Below are positions 1 to 8,697 of a stretch of DNA of 64,000 nt, piece after piece. The position numbers and the translations under genes were made by a program. Under the pieces are notes generated by a model, which was given only the letters and a program-made list of their open reading frames with translations, made no database searches and was not told the origin of the DNA. This DNA comes from Candidatus Binatia bacterium (GTDB lineage Bacteria; Desulfobacterota_B; Binatia; UBA9968; JAJDTQ01): NCBI GenBank assembly GCA_022827045.1, contig JAJDTQ010000134.1, positions 9,301 through 73,300 of the forward strand, written 5' to 3'. How positions within the stretch are numbered: the first letter of the stretch is position 1; every line of letters starts with the position of its first letter.

Positions 1-497
1 CCGCGACTTCCGGCCGGCAGACCGACGAGGAGTTCGCCGCCAACGAGAAAGAACGGAAGAAGCTCGCGCCCGGGGACGACGGCAAGCGGGCGCGAATGCT
101 TCAAGGCATGACGTTGCCGCACCTGGACTGGCTCCGGCTTGACGAGGCGCGGCACCGGATACGGTGGAAGTGGCACGAATTCTTCCGGCGCTACGATCTG
201 CTGCTGGCCCCCATCACGGTATCGACCGCCATGCGCCACGACCCCACGCCGCCGTATCAACGCTCCGTGCCGGTGGACGGCGCCATGCAGCCGTTCATGA
301 ACCAGGTATCGCTGCCGGGCTACGCCAACCTCGCGTACCTGCCGTCATCCGTGGCGCCCATCGGACTCGACGGCGAAGGGCTCCCGGTGGGCATCCAGAT
401 CATCGGCCCGCAGTACGGTGACCTGACTTGCATTCATTTCGCGCGGTTGCTCGAACAGCACTATCGAAGCTTCGTTTCGCCTCCGGGATATGAGTGA
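1..497 (+). CDS. Amidase, C-terminal part (5' truncated by window edge)
   Basis: The reading frame is open from position 3 to the TGA at 495-497, giving 164 visible residues with the N-terminus missing. The tail GLPVGIQIIGPQYGD followed by a LARLLEQ-like helix is the usual C-terminal end of amidase-signature (AS) enzymes such as GatA-like and aryl/alkyl amidases, which hydrolyse C-N amide bonds with a Ser-cisSer-Lys triad. The catalytic Lys and Ser residues lie upstream of the window, so activity and substrate cannot be judged. An internal ATG at 96 is not the start, because coding sequence continues upstream. The family call is secure; the substrate is unknown. Confidence 0.85.
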   Translation, partial: ATSGRQTDEEFAANEKERKKLAPGDDGKRARMLQGMTLPHLDWLRLDEARHRIRWKWHEFFRRYDLLLAPITVSTAMRHDPTPPYQRSVPVDGAMQPFMNQVSLPGYANLAYLPSSVAPIGLDGEGLPVGIQIIGPQYGDLTCIHFARLLEQHYRSFVSPPGYE

Positions 498-630
498 TGT
501 ACGGAGGTGCGGTCCGGAGCGCCTAGGGGTTTGTGCGGCTGCCATGAGGGCTTTGACGAACAGGGGGCGTTGATGGCCGGGGAGAACGACAAGGCGCGCG
601 GGCACCCGGGCGCGGGACAGGGAGGATTGC

Positions 631-1182
631 ATGAAGAAGGTCGTCGCCGTTGGCATCATCGTCTTGGTGTGGGGGGTCGTTCGTGGGCCGGTCGAGGCAA
701 AGATGGTCGCGGGACCGGTGGTGCTGACCGTCGCGGGCAGCGTTGCGAAGACCAACCGGCCCGCGTTCGATGAGCAGCGCGACCTATTCTTCAAGTATCA
801 CAAGCGCCCTTTCGACAAGGCGTTCGTGTTCGACCGTTCGATGCTCGAGGGTCTGGGCGTCGCGGAAGTGCGCGTCGACGACAAGAGTTGGGGCGGCCCC
901 AAGATGGCAACGGGTCCCCGCCTGGCCGACGTCCTGAACGCCGCGGGCTGCCGTGGGAGGGGGCTCGATGCGCTGGCGCTCGACGGGTTCCGCTTCAGGT
1001 TGTCGGAGGCGGATGTCAAGGCGCGCGACTGGATCGTCGCGACGCGGGCCGACGGCCGGCCCCTCGGCATCGGGGATCGCGGCCCCCTTTGGCTGGTCTT
1101 CGACCCGCCGGGTAGCCGTCCGGCCAAGGCAAAGGAGATCGGCCTCGGACCCTGGGCGTTGTTCTTCATCGAGTGCCTGTGA
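631..1182 (+). CDS. Small secreted molybdopterin-oxidoreductase-like protein
   Basis: This is a 183-residue protein with an N-terminal hydrophobic signal segment (residues 1-22, ending near VEA). A GGAGG ribosome site at 621-625 supports the ATG at 631. The body follows the pattern of the sulfite-oxidase/MsrP-like small periplasmic family: LTVAGSVAK near the N-terminus, a central GPRLADVLNAAG segment, then RGPLWLVFDPP and a final GPWALFFIECL. Known members of this group are annotated as molybdopterin-dependent oxidoreductases, but the short forms lack much of the cofactor-binding core. Whether this one binds Mo cofactor is unclear. No partner gene is adjacent; the next gene is an unrelated methyltransferase on the same strand. 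Confidence 0.6.
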   Translation: MKKVVAVGIIVLVWGVVRGPVEAKMVAGPVVLTVAGSVAKTNRPAFDEQRDLFFKYHKRPFDKAFVFDRSMLEGLGVAEVRVDDKSWGGPKMATGPRLADVLNAAGCRGRGLDALALDGFRFRLSEADVKARDWIVATRADGRPLGIGDRGPLWLVFDPPGSRPAKAKEIGLGPWALFFIECL

Positions 1183-1286
1183 GGGGTTTGCGCGCGTTTG
1201 TGCGGCAACGTGGAACGGTCTAGAATTTTCTCGTAATCATCGGATTGTTCCACCATTTTGTCGAAGTAGACCAACGGGAGGGTGAG

Positions 1287-2114
1287 ATGTCGGACATCAA
1301 CGAAGTCGGCGCGACGGCATTCTTTATCGCGGGCATCCGCGAGAAGGAAAAGGATCGGGAACACCCGCTGTTCAAGGATCCTTACGCGGAGTGGTTCGTC
1401 AACGACGAAATTCGACAGAAAGTCGGTCAGGTCTTTGCGCTGCTCCCCGAAGGGATGGAGTTGGTCCGTTATCGCTCCGCGCTGTTCGACGACATCATCC
1501 GCCGCGAGATCGGCAACGGAATGCGGCAGATCGTCATCCTCGGCTCCGGGTTCGACATGCGGCCGCACGTGTTTCGGGACGAGGGAGTGCGTTTCTGCGA
1601 CGTGGACCAGCCCGCGGTGCTGGCGTTCAAGGGGAAGGTGCTGGAAGGCCACGGCGTGACCCCCTGCGCGGGCATCCCGTGCAACTACCTGGAGGCCGAT
1701 CTGCCCGCGGAGCTGGCGAAGGCGGGATTGGACCTCGACGCCCCCATCCTGATCATCTGGGAAGGCAATACCATGTACCTGCCCGAGGACCTGATCTACG
1801 GCTTCCTCAACCGCCTGCGGGATGGGATACGGTCGTTCAGGATCGCCTTCGACTTCTTCGACCGGAGCGTCATCGACCGCACCACGGGCGACGAGAACAT
1901 TACCGCCACTACCGACGCGTTCGAGAACACCTTGAAGGTGAAGTGGCTGACGGGTTTCAACGGCCTTTCCGTGGTCGAGGAGCGTACCGGCTTGAAGACG
2001 GTCGAGTTGGGCAGCCTGCTGGACTTCGGCAAACGGGTGGCGCCCGACTATCCGACGGACATCCCGCAGTTGGAGCTGTACCTGTACGGAATCATGAGTC
2101 ACGGGGCGGACTGA
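1287..2114 (+). CDS. SAM-dependent methyltransferase, leucine carboxyl methyltransferase family
   Basis: I chose the ATG at 1287 because a GGGAGGGTGAG ribosome site lies directly upstream; the frame also has an earlier ATG at 1245 without such a site. The protein has about 275 residues. The segment IVILGSGFDMRPHVF (about residues 74-88) is the SAM-binding glycine motif I, followed by an acidic strand CDVDQPAVLAFK. WEGNTMYLPE later matches the conserved EG-x-x-MYL motif of the LCMT/PPM1 family (PF04072), which in bacteria methylates small molecules or carboxyl groups. The natural substrate cannot be inferred. The gene stands alone, 36 bases before the Lon-like protease. Confidence 0.85.
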   Translation: MSDINEVGATAFFIAGIREKEKDREHPLFKDPYAEWFVNDEIRQKVGQVFALLPEGMELVRYRSALFDDIIRREIGNGMRQIVILGSGFDMRPHVFRDEGVRFCDVDQPAVLAFKGKVLEGHGVTPCAGIPCNYLEADLPAELAKAGLDLDAPILIIWEGNTMYLPEDLIYGFLNRLRDGIRSFRIAFDFFDRSVIDRTTGDENITATTDAFENTLKVKWLTGFNGLSVVEERTGLKTVELGSLLDFGKRVAPDYPTDIPQLELYLYGIMSHGAD

Positions 2115-2153
2115 GCGGTTGCGACCGTCTCCGCGACCCACCATGGAGCGGTG

Positions 2154-4574
2154 ATGCGGCTACCGGAACCCCTGCCGCCGGATCAGCTTTACACGAAGTG
2201 TGATCCCGAGGAATTGCCGCCTGCCGGCGAGACCGCGGACGGGTCCGACGACCTCGGGCAGGAGCGCGCCCTCGACGCGGTCCGGTTCGGCGTCGGCATC
2301 CGGCGCCACGGTTACAACATCTTCGCCCACGGCGCGCCGGGCACCGGCAAGCACGCGCTGGTCCGGCGGCAGATCGAGCAGGCCGCGGCCGCCATGCCGG
2401 CACCACCCGACTGGTGCTACGTCCACAACTTCCAGGAGACCCACAAGCCCAGGGCGCTGCGGCTTCCGGCCGGCAGGGGTTGCCGGCTGCGGCGCGACAT
2501 GGAGCAGCTCATCCGGGAGCTCCGCGCCGCGATTCCCTCCGCCTTCGAGAGCGAAGACTACCAGGCCCGGGCCCAGGCCCTTCAGGCGCAGTTGAGCCAG
2601 CGTCAGGAAGCCGCTTTCAACGAGCTTCAGGAACGCGCCAAGACCCGCAACGTCGGCCTCATCCGCACCCCCTCGGGGCTTGCGTTGGCGCCCGTCGCCA
2701 AGGGCGAGGTGGTCAACCCCGAGGCCTTTCGCCAGTGGCCCGAGGAGACGCAGGCGGCGGTCCGCGCCGACATCGCCGAGCTGGAGAAGGAGCTTCAGGA
2801 GATTCTCAAGAAGGTGCCGCAGTGGGACCGCGAGCGCCGCGAGCAGTTGCGCGGCCTCAACCAGGAAGTGGTCAGCCACGCCGTCGGCCAGTTCATCGAG
2901 GAGCTGAGCAAGGACTACGACGATCTGCCCGACGTCATCGACTACATCGAGCAGGTGCGCGCGGACCTGCTGGAGAACGCCGAGGAGTTTCGCGCGCCCG
3001 AGCCCCAGGAACCCCAACAGGGTGGGGCGGCCGCAAGTGGCGCCCCGCGGGAACCGTCGTTCCGCCGCTACCAGGTGAACGTCATCGTCGACAACGGCGC
3101 GCTCGAGGGCGCGCCCGTGGTCTATGAGGACTTGCCCACCCACGGCAACGTCATCGGCCGCATCGAGCAGATGGCCCGGTTCGGCGCCCTCTCCACCGAC
3201 TTCACCCTCATCAAGCCCGGCGCGCTCCATGCCGCCAACGGTGGCTACCTGATGGTGGACGCGCGCAAGCTGTTCATGCAGCCCATAATCTGGGAGGAGA
3301 TCAAGCGCGCGCTCCAGTCCAATGAAATCCGCATCCACGGGCTGACCGAGGCCATGGGCTTCGCCAACACCGTCACCCTGCAGCCGGAGCCGATCCCCCT
3401 GGATGTCAAAGTGGTGCTCCTGGGCGATCCCACGGCCTATTATCTGCTGAGCCAGGCGGACCCCGACTTTCCGGAACTGTTCAAGGTGGCCGCGGATTTC
3501 GACGACCAGGTGCCGAGGAACCACGGCAACACCGCGCGCTACGCCGGGATGATTGCCGATACCGCCCGCCGCGAGGGGCTGCGGCCGCTTTCCAGGGATG
3601 CCACCGCGCGGGTCATCGAGCAGGCGGCGCGGCTGGCCGCCGACTCGGAGCGGTTGACCCTTCGCCTGCGCGCCATCGACGACCTTCTCTACGAGGCCGA
3701 CTACTGGGCCGGCCAGGACGGCAACGGGGAGATCGCGGTGCGGGACGTCGAGCGCGCCATCGAGGCGCAGACCCGCCGGGCCGACCGGGTGCGTGAGCGC
3801 AGCCAGGAGCAGATCCTGCGCGACACCCTGCTCATCGACACCGACGGCGAAGCGGTGGGCCAGGTCAACGGCCTCTCGGTGCTGCAGCTCGGCGAGTTCG
3901 CCTTCGGCAAGCCCAGTCGCATTACCGCCCGGGTGCGGTTGGGGAGGGGCGAGGTGCTCGATATCGAGCGGGAGGTGGAGATGGGCGGGCCGCTCCATTC
4001 CAAGGGCGTCCTCATCCTCTCGGGCTTTCTCGGCGCGCGCTTCGCCCGCCGTCATCCGCTGGCCCTGTCGGCCAGCCTGGTCTTCGAGCAGTCCTACGGC
4101 GGCGTGGACGGCGACAGCGCGTCGTCCACCGAGCTCTACGCGCTCCTGTCGGCCCTGTCCGGGGTTCCCATCCGCCAGTCCCTGGCGGTCACCGGGTCGG
4201 TCAACCAGCTCGGCCAGGTCCAGGCCATCGGCGGCGTCAACGAGAAGATCGAGGGATTCTACGACATCTGCGCGGCGCGGGGCCTTACCGGGCGCCAGGG
4301 CGTGCTGATTCCCTCGTCCAACGTGAAGCACCTGATGTTGCGCCGGGACGTGGTGGACGCGGCGTCCGGGGGGAGATTCCACGTCTATCCGGTGGAGACC
4401 ATCGACCAAGGCATCGAGCTTCTGACAGGCGTGGCCGCGGGCGACCCCGACGCCGAGGGAAACTTTCCTGCCGGCAGCGTCAACGGCCTTGCGCAGGCCG
4501 CGCTGGCGGAGTTCGCCCGGCACGCCCGTGACTTCACTGCCGCGGGCGGGCCGGATAGGGGGGCTTCCTCATGA
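2154..4574 (+). CDS. Lon-like ATP-dependent protease (AAA + Lon peptidase domain)
   Basis: This is an 806-residue Lon-family protease (COG1067 type, lacking the LonA N-terminal substrate domain). Walker A is GAPGTGKH at residues 60-67. A coiled-coil-rich insertion spans about 110-280. The C-terminal Lon peptidase domain holds the Ser-Lys dyad: GDSASS with Ser655 and NEKIEG with Lys698. Their spacing of 43 residues equals that of E. coli Lon. The start is either GTG 2151 or ATG 2154; GGAG at 2145-2148 is better spaced for the ATG. Its last four bases overlap the next gene (ATGA), so it is co-transcribed and probably translationally coupled with a universal stress protein. This pairing suits a stress-response and protein-turnover role in the cytoplasm. 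Confidence 0.93.
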   Translation: MRLPEPLPPDQLYTKCDPEELPPAGETADGSDDLGQERALDAVRFGVGIRRHGYNIFAHGAPGTGKHALVRRQIEQAAAAMPAPPDWCYVHNFQETHKPRALRLPAGRGCRLRRDMEQLIRELRAAIPSAFESEDYQARAQALQAQLSQRQEAAFNELQERAKTRNVGLIRTPSGLALAPVAKGEVVNPEAFRQWPEETQAAVRADIAELEKELQEILKKVPQWDRERREQLRGLNQEVVSHAVGQFIEELSKDYDDLPDVIDYIEQVRADLLENAEEFRAPEPQEPQQGGAAASGAPREPSFRRYQVNVIVDNGALEGAPVVYEDLPTHGNVIGRIEQMARFGALSTDFTLIKPGALHAANGGYLMVDARKLFMQPIIWEEIKRALQSNEIRIHGLTEAMGFANTVTLQPEPIPLDVKVVLLGDPTAYYLLSQADPDFPELFKVAADFDDQVPRNHGNTARYAGMIADTARREGLRPLSRDATARVIEQAARLAADSERLTLRLRAIDDLLYEADYWAGQDGNGEIAVRDVERAIEAQTRRADRVRERSQEQILRDTLLIDTDGEAVGQVNGLSVLQLGEFAFGKPSRITARVRLGRGEVLDIEREVEMGGPLHSKGVLILSGFLGARFARRHPLALSASLVFEQSYGGVDGDSASSTELYALLSALSGVPIRQSLAVTGSVNQLGQVQAIGGVNEKIEGFYDICAARGLTGRQGVLIPSSNVKHLMLRRDVVDAASGGRFHVYPVETIDQGIELLTGVAAGDPDAEGNFPAGSVNGLAQAALAEFARHARDFTAAGGPDRGASS

Positions 4575-5419
4575 GCCGGCCCGAGCCGGGCTTCGACGTC
4601 CGCCGGATCGTGGTGGCCTTCGAAAGCCTGTCCGCTGCCGCCGCCGCCCTGGAAGAGGCGGCGGGGTTGGCGGCGCGACTGCACGCCGAGCTGGAAGGCG
4701 TCTTTGTCCAGGACATCAACCTGGTGCGGCTGGCAGGATTGCCCGTGGGCCGGGAGATCCAGTTGCTGACCGGGAGGGTGCGGGACTTCACGGCCGACGC
4801 ACTGGAAGCCGAGACCCGGGGGCAGGAGTTCGCCGCCCGGCGGGCGGTGGCGGCGGCCGCGGCCCGAGCCAGCGTGGCGTATGCGTTCCGCACCACCTGC
4901 GGCCAGGTGGACGTGGAGGTCTTGAACGCCGCGGACAGCGGCGACTTGCTGATCCTGGGCTCCGGGGACCGCCCGCCCTGGGGCAGCCCCCGGCTCGACC
5001 GCACCGCGCGGGCGGCGGCCGAGCGCGCTCCGCGGTCGGTGCTGATCTCGAAGCCGGGAACGCGAGCCGCCGGCGTCCCGCTGGTATGCTACGACGGCAG
5101 CGCCGGCTCCCGGCGCGCCCTGGAGGCCGGACTCCGGGTCTTTGGCGCCCACGAGGGCCGGCTCGCCGTGCTCGTGCTCGCCGACAATGGGGACGACGCC
5201 GAAGGGTTGCGCCTGCAGGTGGAGGACCGGCTGGCGCCGCTGGGCATCGCCCCCAGGTTTCTCTACGGCGCCCGTCCCCGCGCCCCCGAGGTGTGCCGGT
5301 GGGCCAGCGAATCGGGCGCCGGCGTGCTGGTCATGGCCGCCGACTGTCCCGCCCTCGACGAACCCCATCGGCAGGAAGTCCTCGAATCCGTCGCCTGTCC
5401 CGTCCTGCTCGTGCGCTAG
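4571..5419 (+). CDS. Tandem universal stress protein (two Usp domains)
   Basis: A 282-residue protein starting at ATG 4571, four bases inside the Lon-like gene. The N-terminal half (about 10-160) begins RRIVVAFESLSAAAAAL and ends with SAPRSVLISKPG-like sequence. The second half (about 168-282) begins VPLVCYDGSAGSRRALEAG and ends ESVACPVLLVR, the typical last strand of a UspA fold. The ATP-binding G-2x-G-9x-G(S/T) motif is not clear in either half, although LILGSGDRPPW in the first half resembles it. This suggests a protein-binding rather than an ATPase role. It is coupled to the protease, as tandem Usp genes often are to stress genes. Confidence 0.85.
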   Translation: MSRPEPGFDVRRIVVAFESLSAAAAALEEAAGLAARLHAELEGVFVQDINLVRLAGLPVGREIQLLTGRVRDFTADALEAETRGQEFAARRAVAAAAARASVAYAFRTTCGQVDVEVLNAADSGDLLILGSGDRPPWGSPRLDRTARAAAERAPRSVLISKPGTRAAGVPLVCYDGSAGSRRALEAGLRVFGAHEGRLAVLVLADNGDDAEGLRLQVEDRLAPLGIAPRFLYGARPRAPEVCRWASESGAGVLVMAADCPALDEPHRQEVLESVACPVLLVR

Positions 5420-5421
5420 CT

Positions 5422-5538
5422 GCCCTCACCCCAACCCTCTCCCAGAGGGAGAGGGGGTCGTTCGCTCTCCCTGCGGGAGAGAAGGGGTGGCTAGCCCCTC
5501 TCCCTCTGGGAGAGGGTGGCCGAAGGCCGGGTGAGGGC
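5422..5538. repeat. 117-bp compound inverted repeat with three stem-loops
   Basis: The ends are GCCCTCACCC (5422-5431) and GGGTGAGGGC (5529-5538), a perfect 10-base terminal inversion. Inside are three hairpins: 5435-5455 (9-bp stem, 3-base loop), 5465-5481 (7-bp stem) and 5496-5516 (9-bp stem), the first and third being inverted copies of each other. It sits exactly between two convergent genes, three bases after the Usp stop. The sequence resembles a widespread REP/BIME-like family known from proteobacteria with the core CCCTCTCCC. It probably also acts as a bidirectional transcription stop. Confidence 0.85.
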
Positions 5539-5551
5539 GCCCGGTTCGCCG

Positions 5552-6487
5552 CTACGGTCCGGACATCCGGGGCGAACGGACAAAGCTCTGGCGCAGGACG
5601 TACTCGGCGTGATGCTCGACCGCATGGCGCCGAATGATCTCCAGGGGAGCGGACAGGCGGATCCGGCCCAGGCGATAGTCGTCCACCATCGCCGCAAGCC
5701 GTTGCCGGCTGTCACGGTCCAGGCGTCCCGACAGGAACCCGCTCAGGTGCTGGAGCGCGTTGGTGTTGGTCTCCCTCGTGGCCGGCTGTTTCAGCGCCTC
5801 CATGAAGGTGCTGCCGTAACGCATCGCTACGGTCTCCGGCGGGCTCTTCCCGGCCTCGGCCAGGAGCCGACCCAGAAGCCGCAGGTGCGGCTCGCTGTGG
5901 GCCAGCAGGGCCAGCTTGTGGGACGCATGGAAGTCCATGAGCCTTGACAGCGACGGTCCGCCTCGCGTGCAGGCGCGCCATTCCCGGTACGCGTGGACCC
6001 GCTCGATGAAAGTCTCGCACAGCGGCGCGTCGTCGAGGCGGTCTTCGGCCTCGACGGGCAGCAACGGGACGGCATCGGCGAGCGCCCGGGCGAACAGCCC
6101 GCTGCCCGGTCCGTGATCCCCGCCGGACTCGGAAAGGACCGGGACCCGGTCCGGCCCGCAACTCGGGGAACCTTCCTTGAGAACGAAACCGGACACCTCG
6201 AGCGTCTCGATCTCGACCGCACGCCGGCGTCCGTGCCGCCGCATGATCCCGGTCCAGTCCCGGCGGGAGCGCTGTCCCACCATTCGGGGCGCCATGGGGT
6301 CTCCGACGAGGTCCACCGGCTCCCGCGGCACTCCCATCCCCACCTCCATCTCCGGGCACACGGCGACGATGTCGAAGAGGCGCGACAGCGTATCGGTGAC
6401 GGTCCGGTGGCGTTTGTGGCCGCCGTCGTAGCGGACCCGATGGCCCAGGAGGCAACTGCTGACGCCGATGCGGGGTTTTGCCGGCAT
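5552..6487 (-). CDS. DUF523-DUF1722 protein (TudS/YbgA family fusion)
   Basis: A 311-residue protein; the start is ATG at 6487, where the conserved N-terminus KPRIGVSSCLLGHRVRYDG begins. Open sequence upstream of it is not conserved coding sequence. Residues about 5-160 are DUF523 (COG1683), with Cys motifs SSCLLG, VCPEMEVG and EGSPSCG. In the related 2-thiouracil desulfurase TudS such cysteines hold an Fe-S cluster. Residues about 190-300 are DUF1722 (COG3272/YbgA), recognisable by FHASHKLALLAHSEPHLRLLG. The two-domain fusion is a common form. A sulfur-removal role is inference from the TudS relation. It is convergent with the Usp gene. Confidence 0.88.
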   Translation of the reverse strand: MPAKPRIGVSSCLLGHRVRYDGGHKRHRTVTDTLSRLFDIVAVCPEMEVGMGVPREPVDLVGDPMAPRMVGQRSRRDWTGIMRRHGRRRAVEIETLEVSGFVLKEGSPSCGPDRVPVLSESGGDHGPGSGLFARALADAVPLLPVEAEDRLDDAPLCETFIERVHAYREWRACTRGGPSLSRLMDFHASHKLALLAHSEPHLRLLGRLLAEAGKSPPETVAMRYGSTFMEALKQPATRETNTNALQHLSGFLSGRLDRDSRQRLAAMVDDYRLGRIRLSAPLEIIRRHAVEHHAEYVLRQSFVRSPRMSGP

Positions 6488-6674
6488 GGTGTGTCGAATA
6501 CACTGTGACGTTTGTGGGAAAGCGCCCCCACGGTCGTGTATCGTACCACAGTAGCGGGGTCGAACGCTTCGCAGCGGGTACGTTAAGCGGTAAGATGAGG
6601 GCAAGCGTTCGCCCCGTGTAGCCGGAACGCGCCACGGGGGCGGGCTCCAGCTTGGGCCGGCCTGGAGGTGTCCC

Positions 6675-7670
6675 ATGATCAGGATAGGTCTCCTCGTCAT
6701 CCTCGTTCTCGCTTTGGCGGTTCCGGCGCATGTCTCCGGCCAGGAGTTCACCGCCGAGACCCTCGACGCCGTGGTGAAGATCCGCGCGGAGGTGCCACCG
6801 GAGGCGCGCACGGCCGCTTCCCTCGGTCCGTTGCGGGAAGGCAGCGGCGTCCTCATCGACTCCAACGGTCTCGTCCTTACCATCGGCTACCTCGTTCTCG
6901 AGGCGTCGCACGTGGACGTCACCGACTCCCGCGGCAAGACCGTGCCGGCCCGGATCCTGGGTTACGATCATGCCACGGGGTTCGGCCTGTTGCGGGCTCG
7001 ATCCGTGTCGGGGGGCGTCCGGCCCTTGCCATTGGGGTTGTCGGAGAACCTGGGCCGGGGCGCCGAGGTGTTGATCCTGAGCTACTCCGGGAACGGTCCG
7101 TCGGGGCAGGGCGCTTACGTGGTTTCGCGCCGGGAGTTCGCCGGCTATTGGGAGTACCTGCTCGAGCGCGCCATCTTCACCGCGCCCCATCACGCCAACT
7201 TCGGCGGCGCGGCCTTGATCGACAAGGGCGGCAGCCTGCTGGGTATCGGCTCCCTCCAGGTGCCGGAAGCGATTCCCGGCCAACCGGTGCCCGGCAACAT
7301 GTTCGTCCCCATCGACCTGCTGAAGCCGATCCTGTCGGAGCTCGCGCAGAAGGGCAGCTCCGGCGCCAGGCGCAGGCCGTGGCTGGGCGCGCAGATGGAG
7401 GAGGTGGGTGGACACGTCATGGTTCGTCGTGTATCCAGGGAAGGGCCGGCGGCGCGCTCGGGCCTTGAGCCGGGGCAACTCATCGCGGGGGTGGGCGGCA
7501 CACCGGTTGCGGGGCTCGCGGACCTTTACCGCAAGGTGTGGGCCTTGGGCGCGCCCGGGGTCAGCGTTCCACTCAACGTCCTCAAGGGGGTTCGGGTCGA
7601 AGAGGTGCGCGTCGTATCGGGCGACCGCTACGACTTTCTGCGATTGAAACCCACTGTCATGTCCCGCTGA
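6675..7670 (+). CDS. HtrA-like secreted PDZ protein with lost catalytic triad
   Basis: A 331-residue protein with a signal peptide (1-22, cut after VSG). Residues about 28-215 have the trypsin-like HtrA/Deg layout, and about 230-320 form a PDZ domain (LGAQMEEVGG, then RSGLEPGQLIAGVGGTPV). All three catalytic positions appear changed. LTNxHVV is LTIGYLV (His to Tyr72), the TDLAxL Asp is Gly102 in ATGFGLL, and GNSGGP is ANFGGA (Ser to Phe176). The fold is kept, so it is likely a non-proteolytic periplasmic binding or regulatory protein rather than a decayed gene. It is alone on the plus strand, divergent from the DUF523 gene. Confidence 0.8.
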   Translation: MIRIGLLVILVLALAVPAHVSGQEFTAETLDAVVKIRAEVPPEARTAASLGPLREGSGVLIDSNGLVLTIGYLVLEASHVDVTDSRGKTVPARILGYDHATGFGLLRARSVSGGVRPLPLGLSENLGRGAEVLILSYSGNGPSGQGAYVVSRREFAGYWEYLLERAIFTAPHHANFGGAALIDKGGSLLGIGSLQVPEAIPGQPVPGNMFVPIDLLKPILSELAQKGSSGARRRPWLGAQMEEVGGHVMVRRVSREGPAARSGLEPGQLIAGVGGTPVAGLADLYRKVWALGAPGVSVPLNVLKGVRVEEVRVVSGDRYDFLRLKPTVMSR

Positions 7671-7729
7671 TCATTGAACCGCGGCGTGGTGTCCGGGGCT
7701 CGGCGGAGCACGCAACACGAGGAGAAACC

Positions 7730-8587
7730 GTGACCGTCACCGAACGCCGCCGGCAGTACCGCGGCCTGCTCCAGGACTCCGGCTGCTATCACCCGGCTTC
7801 CGTTTTCGATCCGGTATCGGCCCGGCTGGCCGAGGCCGCGGGTTTCGAGATCGCCATGCTGGCGGGCTCCGTGGCCTCGGCCACGGTGCTGGGGGCGCCG
7901 GACATCGTCGTGCTGACGCTGACGGAGCTCGCGGAGCAGGCGCGCCGCATCGTCCGGGCCGGACGGCTGCCGTTGATGGTGGACGCGGACCACGGCTACG
8001 GCAACGCCTTGAGCGTCATGAGGACGGTGGAGGAGCTGGAGGCGGCCGGCGTGGCGGCCCTGACCATCGAGGATACGCTGCTGCCGCGAGGCTTCGGCGC
8101 GCAGCGCGACGAGTTCATCTCCCTGGAGGAGTTCGCCGGCAAGATGCGCGCGGCGGCGGCGGCCCGGTCGGACCGGGAGCTGGTGATCCTGGGCCGGACC
8201 GGCGTCCTGCCCACCCAGGGGGAGGAGGCGCTGGCGGAGCGCGTGAAGGCCTGCGAGAAGGCGGGCGCGGACGGCGTCTTCTTCACCGGAGTCCGGACCC
8301 GCGAGCAGGTCGCCGCCATCCATGCCATGACCTCGCTGCCGGTGGTGTTGGGCACCACTCCGCCGGAGTTGCATGACCGCGAGTTTCTCGCCGCCAACGG
8401 CGTACGCATCGCCCTCCAGGGCCACATGCCGTTCCAGGTGGCGGTGCAGGCCCTGCAGGCGTCCTACGAGCACCTGCGCGCCGGCCGCCCGCCCGCGGGC
8501 CTCAAGGAAAGGGCGGCGCCGTCCGACTTGATGAAGCTCGTGTTGGGTCAGGACCGGTACGACGCCTGGACCGACGAGTTCCTGTGA
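7730..8587 (+). CDS. Isocitrate lyase/PEP mutase family enzyme, oxaloacetate decarboxylase-like
   Basis: The start is GTG 7730 with the ribosome site ACGAGGAG just upstream, giving 285 residues. The pattern is PASVFDPVSARLAEAAGFE, MLAGS, LMVDADHGYGNA, then AGVAALTIEDTLLP. It matches the (alpha/beta)8 isocitrate lyase/PEP mutase superfamily and in particular Pseudomonas-type oxaloacetate decarboxylases. Asp residues in VDADHGYG would bind Mg2+. The KKCGH loop of true isocitrate lyase is absent, so glyoxylate-cycle lyase activity is unlikely. The predicted reaction is oxaloacetate to pyruvate plus CO2, or a related C-C cleavage. It is followed by an MFS transporter and may be co-transcribed with it. 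Confidence 0.82.
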   Translation: MTVTERRRQYRGLLQDSGCYHPASVFDPVSARLAEAAGFEIAMLAGSVASATVLGAPDIVVLTLTELAEQARRIVRAGRLPLMVDADHGYGNALSVMRTVEELEAAGVAALTIEDTLLPRGFGAQRDEFISLEEFAGKMRAAAAARSDRELVILGRTGVLPTQGEEALAERVKACEKAGADGVFFTGVRTREQVAAIHAMTSLPVVLGTTPPELHDREFLAANGVRIALQGHMPFQVAVQALQASYEHLRAGRPPAGLKERAAPSDLMKLVLGQDRYDAWTDEFL

Positions 8588-8682
8588 TGCCATGACCGGC
8601 GCCCGCACCCGCCGGGAAGGTTGTTGAGCCCCTACACGCGCCTCAACGGTTTCCGGCTCGCGCACCCTCAATCTTTCTCGTC

Positions 8683-8688
8683 AGGAGG
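8683..8688 (+). promoter_or_regulatory. Ribosome binding site deciding an ATT start
   Basis: A consensus AGGAGG directly precedes the MFS gene. The only in-frame codon with initiator potential at normal spacing is ATT at 8698. The stop codon TAG at 8689 bars any earlier start in this frame. Confidence 0.6.
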
Positions 8689-8697
8689 TAGACCCAC

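Noticed and set aside
2160..4523. A 787-codon open frame on the minus strand
   Set aside because: Antisense shadow of the Lon-like protease, which has clear Walker and Ser-Lys motifs.
7730..8587. Isocitrate lyase proper
   Set aside because: The KKCGH catalytic motif is absent and the length and DADHGYG pattern fit the oxaloacetate decarboxylase/PEP-mutase branch.
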